64,000 nucleotides of DNA from Gadus chalcogrammus (taxonomy: Eukaryota > Chordata > Actinopteri > Gadiformes > Gadidae). The first letter of the stretch is position 1. Every line of letters starts with the position of its first letter. Shown here piece by piece: positions 62,288 to 64,000 of the stretch. The notes beneath the pieces are model-generated. The model was not told the DNA's origin and ran no database searches. It was given only the letters and a program-made list of their open reading frames with translations. The translations under genes and the position numbers were made by a program. The stretch lies in NCBI RefSeq assembly GCF_026213295.1, contig NC_079423.1:15500809-15564808 (forward strand). The letters run 5' to 3'.

Positions 62288-62871
62288 TAGGGGTGGGTAT
62301 TGCCAAAGAAGTCACGATTCGATTCGTATCACGATTCACATGCCACGATGCGATTCTATCACGATGCATCGCGATACTTGAATTATTGCGATGCATTGCG
62401 ATGCATTGCGAATTAAGCCATTACCAGTGGCTGACTGGCTGTGTATGATCTGGATAGTGTGTTCAATTGATAACTCAAAGCAACTCAATTCATACATAGC
62501 TGTATTTATTGAAACGACTATTACTGGATACACTGACAAGAAGTGCTAAGGATCTATAAAACTTAAAATAACAAAATAAGGATAATCAGTGCCGTTTACA
62601 TGGCCTCAGTGGTCCTTTAAACCAATGAAATGAAAACATTCAAACATTTCCCCTTTTGGAAGTAGCTGCCATTATAACAACAATATCATTTCATAAACAT
62701 AAGAGGACAAACTGATGCCACAAAAAGTGAATAGGCTTTATAAAACTATATTAAAAAAAAAAAAAAATATTTAAAATTAATAATCGATTCTTGGCGTCAA
62801 CAATCGATGCAGTAGATCGTGAAAATTAGAATCGCGATGCATTGTTATGACGATTATTTGGCACACCCCTA
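62288..62871. mobile_element. 584-bp non-autonomous hAT-like transposon
   Basis: Left end TAGGGGTGGGTATTGCCAAA and right end TTTGGCACACCCCTA are inverted. Flanks GTGTATAT (62280-62287 and 62872-62879) are a perfect 8-bp target duplication. The left subterminal region has repeated gcgatgcatt words (62388-62410) and cacgat words, like transposase-binding repeats, mirrored by atcgcgatgcattg at the right (62831-62844). No transposase frame. It inserted at a TG/TA simple-repeat junction. Confidence 0.9.
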
Positions 62872-62879
62872 GTGTATAT

Positions 62880-63660
62880 ATATATATATATATATTTATA
62901 CTGTTGCATACTTGATGGTTAACGTGAGGGGAAATTAGGCATTCTCACAAGGTTCCAGATGTAACGTGTTTAGGGTGGTCTAGCACCGTAGATGAAGATT
63001 TAAAAAAAACAAAAGTGTCTCGGTGTTAAAAGTTAACTTGCGTTGCATTATGCATGAGGTTCAACACTGATGGCGGTCGTCGTACTGCGCAGTGTAGTGC
63101 TGAAATGTGAGAGTGTTTCACTCTGACCCGACCGCCCTGAAAAGGGTTGAGGCATAAAAGGTTGTGTCTTGGCCTTGGGCTATGAGAAACTTGACAGGGG
63201 CGGTAAACACAGTTTACCATAGACAGTCCTTGGGAAGAGGGAAACTCAAATGAGGATTAGGTTTGTTCGAACCCGTGTGGCACCTCACCTGGGAGGTCAC
63301 ATGACGTGAAGAAACCGTCTTGGACGAGCAAGACAACACGAACCCCGCAATCATATAGCCACATGAGAGCAATGAAATTGACGTGCAGAAAAAATCAAAG
63401 GCTCTGGGTTGGCATGGCTGTCATCTCAATGTCTGCTAGGATCTGATAAGAGTGTGTTTGGGGGGGGGGGGGGGGGGGGGGGCGGGGTCTCACAGCTATG
63501 CCCGCCAGGGCGGTCCTCATGAAAAATATCACCCCTGACTGGCACCCCAGAAAGGACGGATGTAATCTTCAAATGCAATGAAGCCAAAACGTTTCTGCAC
63601 TGAGCTGGTAATTCCCTTAATACGTGCAAGTGAAGAGGTGAATGGATAGACAACATTTAA
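62880..63660. other. Unique DNA with TA run and G homopolymer
   Basis: A (TA)n run flanks the transposon (62874-62895). A G run of about 22 bases with one C lies at 63460-63487. No gene seen. Confidence 0.5.
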
Positions 63661-63680
63661 GGCCACACTTTGAACCCTAC

Positions 63681-63701
63681 TGTGTGTGTGTGTGTGTGTG
63701 T

Positions 63702-63797
<96 letters not shown>
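63681..63797. repeat. (TG)n microsatellite
   Basis: About 117 bp of TG with one TC interruption near 63705. Confidence 0.97.
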
Positions 63798-63799
<2 letters not shown>

Positions 63800-64000
63800 G
63801 CAAAAGCTAGGGGGCGGGATGGGGGGGGGGGGTTGGGAATGGGAAAACAGCTTTGGGTCAATCCCGCTCTCTCATCATCTTCCAGGGATGAGGGCTAATG
63901 CCACACGGCCATTCACACAATTGGAGGACATTTTCTATAATCCCGGTAGACATGGTGTGACGATGTGTCATTGAAGGCACACATGTCTGCCAAAGATTAG

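Overview
This window looks like a vertebrate nuclear genome, most likely an acanthomorph (ray-finned) fish. There are no operons, no closely packed genes and no long open frame outside repeats. It has very dense (CA)n/(TG)n and (GA)n/(CT)n arrays, a tRNA-derived SINE with a teleost-type body, and several short non-autonomous DNA transposons with hAT-like 8-bp target duplications. Teleost origin is an inference; no search was possible.

No protein-coding gene could be identified with confidence. Nearly all open frames over 60 codons are translations of CA, TG, GA, CT or ACGC arrays. The best gene-related signal is at 57.66-58.03 kb: a CpG-rich, TATA-less block with a GC-box-like site, two CCAAT boxes, two CRE-like sites and a 24-codon upstream ORF. 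It ends in ATG-ACT followed directly by a GTAAGT donor, so it may be a promoter and first exon of a + strand gene whose body lies to the right. A weaker candidate is a 47-codon frame at 18.58-18.72 kb with a good Kozak context.

Layout: 0-0.3 kb CA array. 0.6-7 kb AT-rich unique DNA with a foldback element at 3.96-4.34 kb and two CTCF-like sites. 7-14.6 kb is dominated by CA/TG arrays, including a Z-DNA-prone (CA/CG) block at 13.1 kb. 15-16 kb holds a 962-bp hAT-like element with a perfect 8-bp duplication. 17.6-18.05 kb is a 25-bp minisatellite. 18.9-26.4 kb is rich in mobile DNA: palindromes, two MITEs, a dispersed repeat pair and a solo LTR carrying a nested MITE. 27-39 kb mixes arrays with unique blocks, including a hairpin-forming inverted repeat at 28.02 kb, a 16-bp and a 19/38-bp minisatellite, and a SINE at 39.2 kb. 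39.3-47 kb is mostly unique, with enhancer-like blocks at 45-46.8 kb. 47-57 kb has G-rich, GA-rich and long CA/TG/ACGC arrays. 57.6-64 kb holds the candidate promoter, more unique DNA and a 584-bp hAT-like element at 62.3 kb.

The likeliest reading is intergenic or long-intron DNA beside a regulated gene: repeat-poor blocks with homeodomain and POU octamer motifs, separated by recently expanded simple repeats and small DNA transposons. I found no evidence of a previously undescribed multi-gene system. The items most worth checking are the candidate promoter/exon, the 28.02-kb hairpin, the dyad homeodomain block at 38.93 kb, the excess of octamers, and the nested and internally duplicated transposons.
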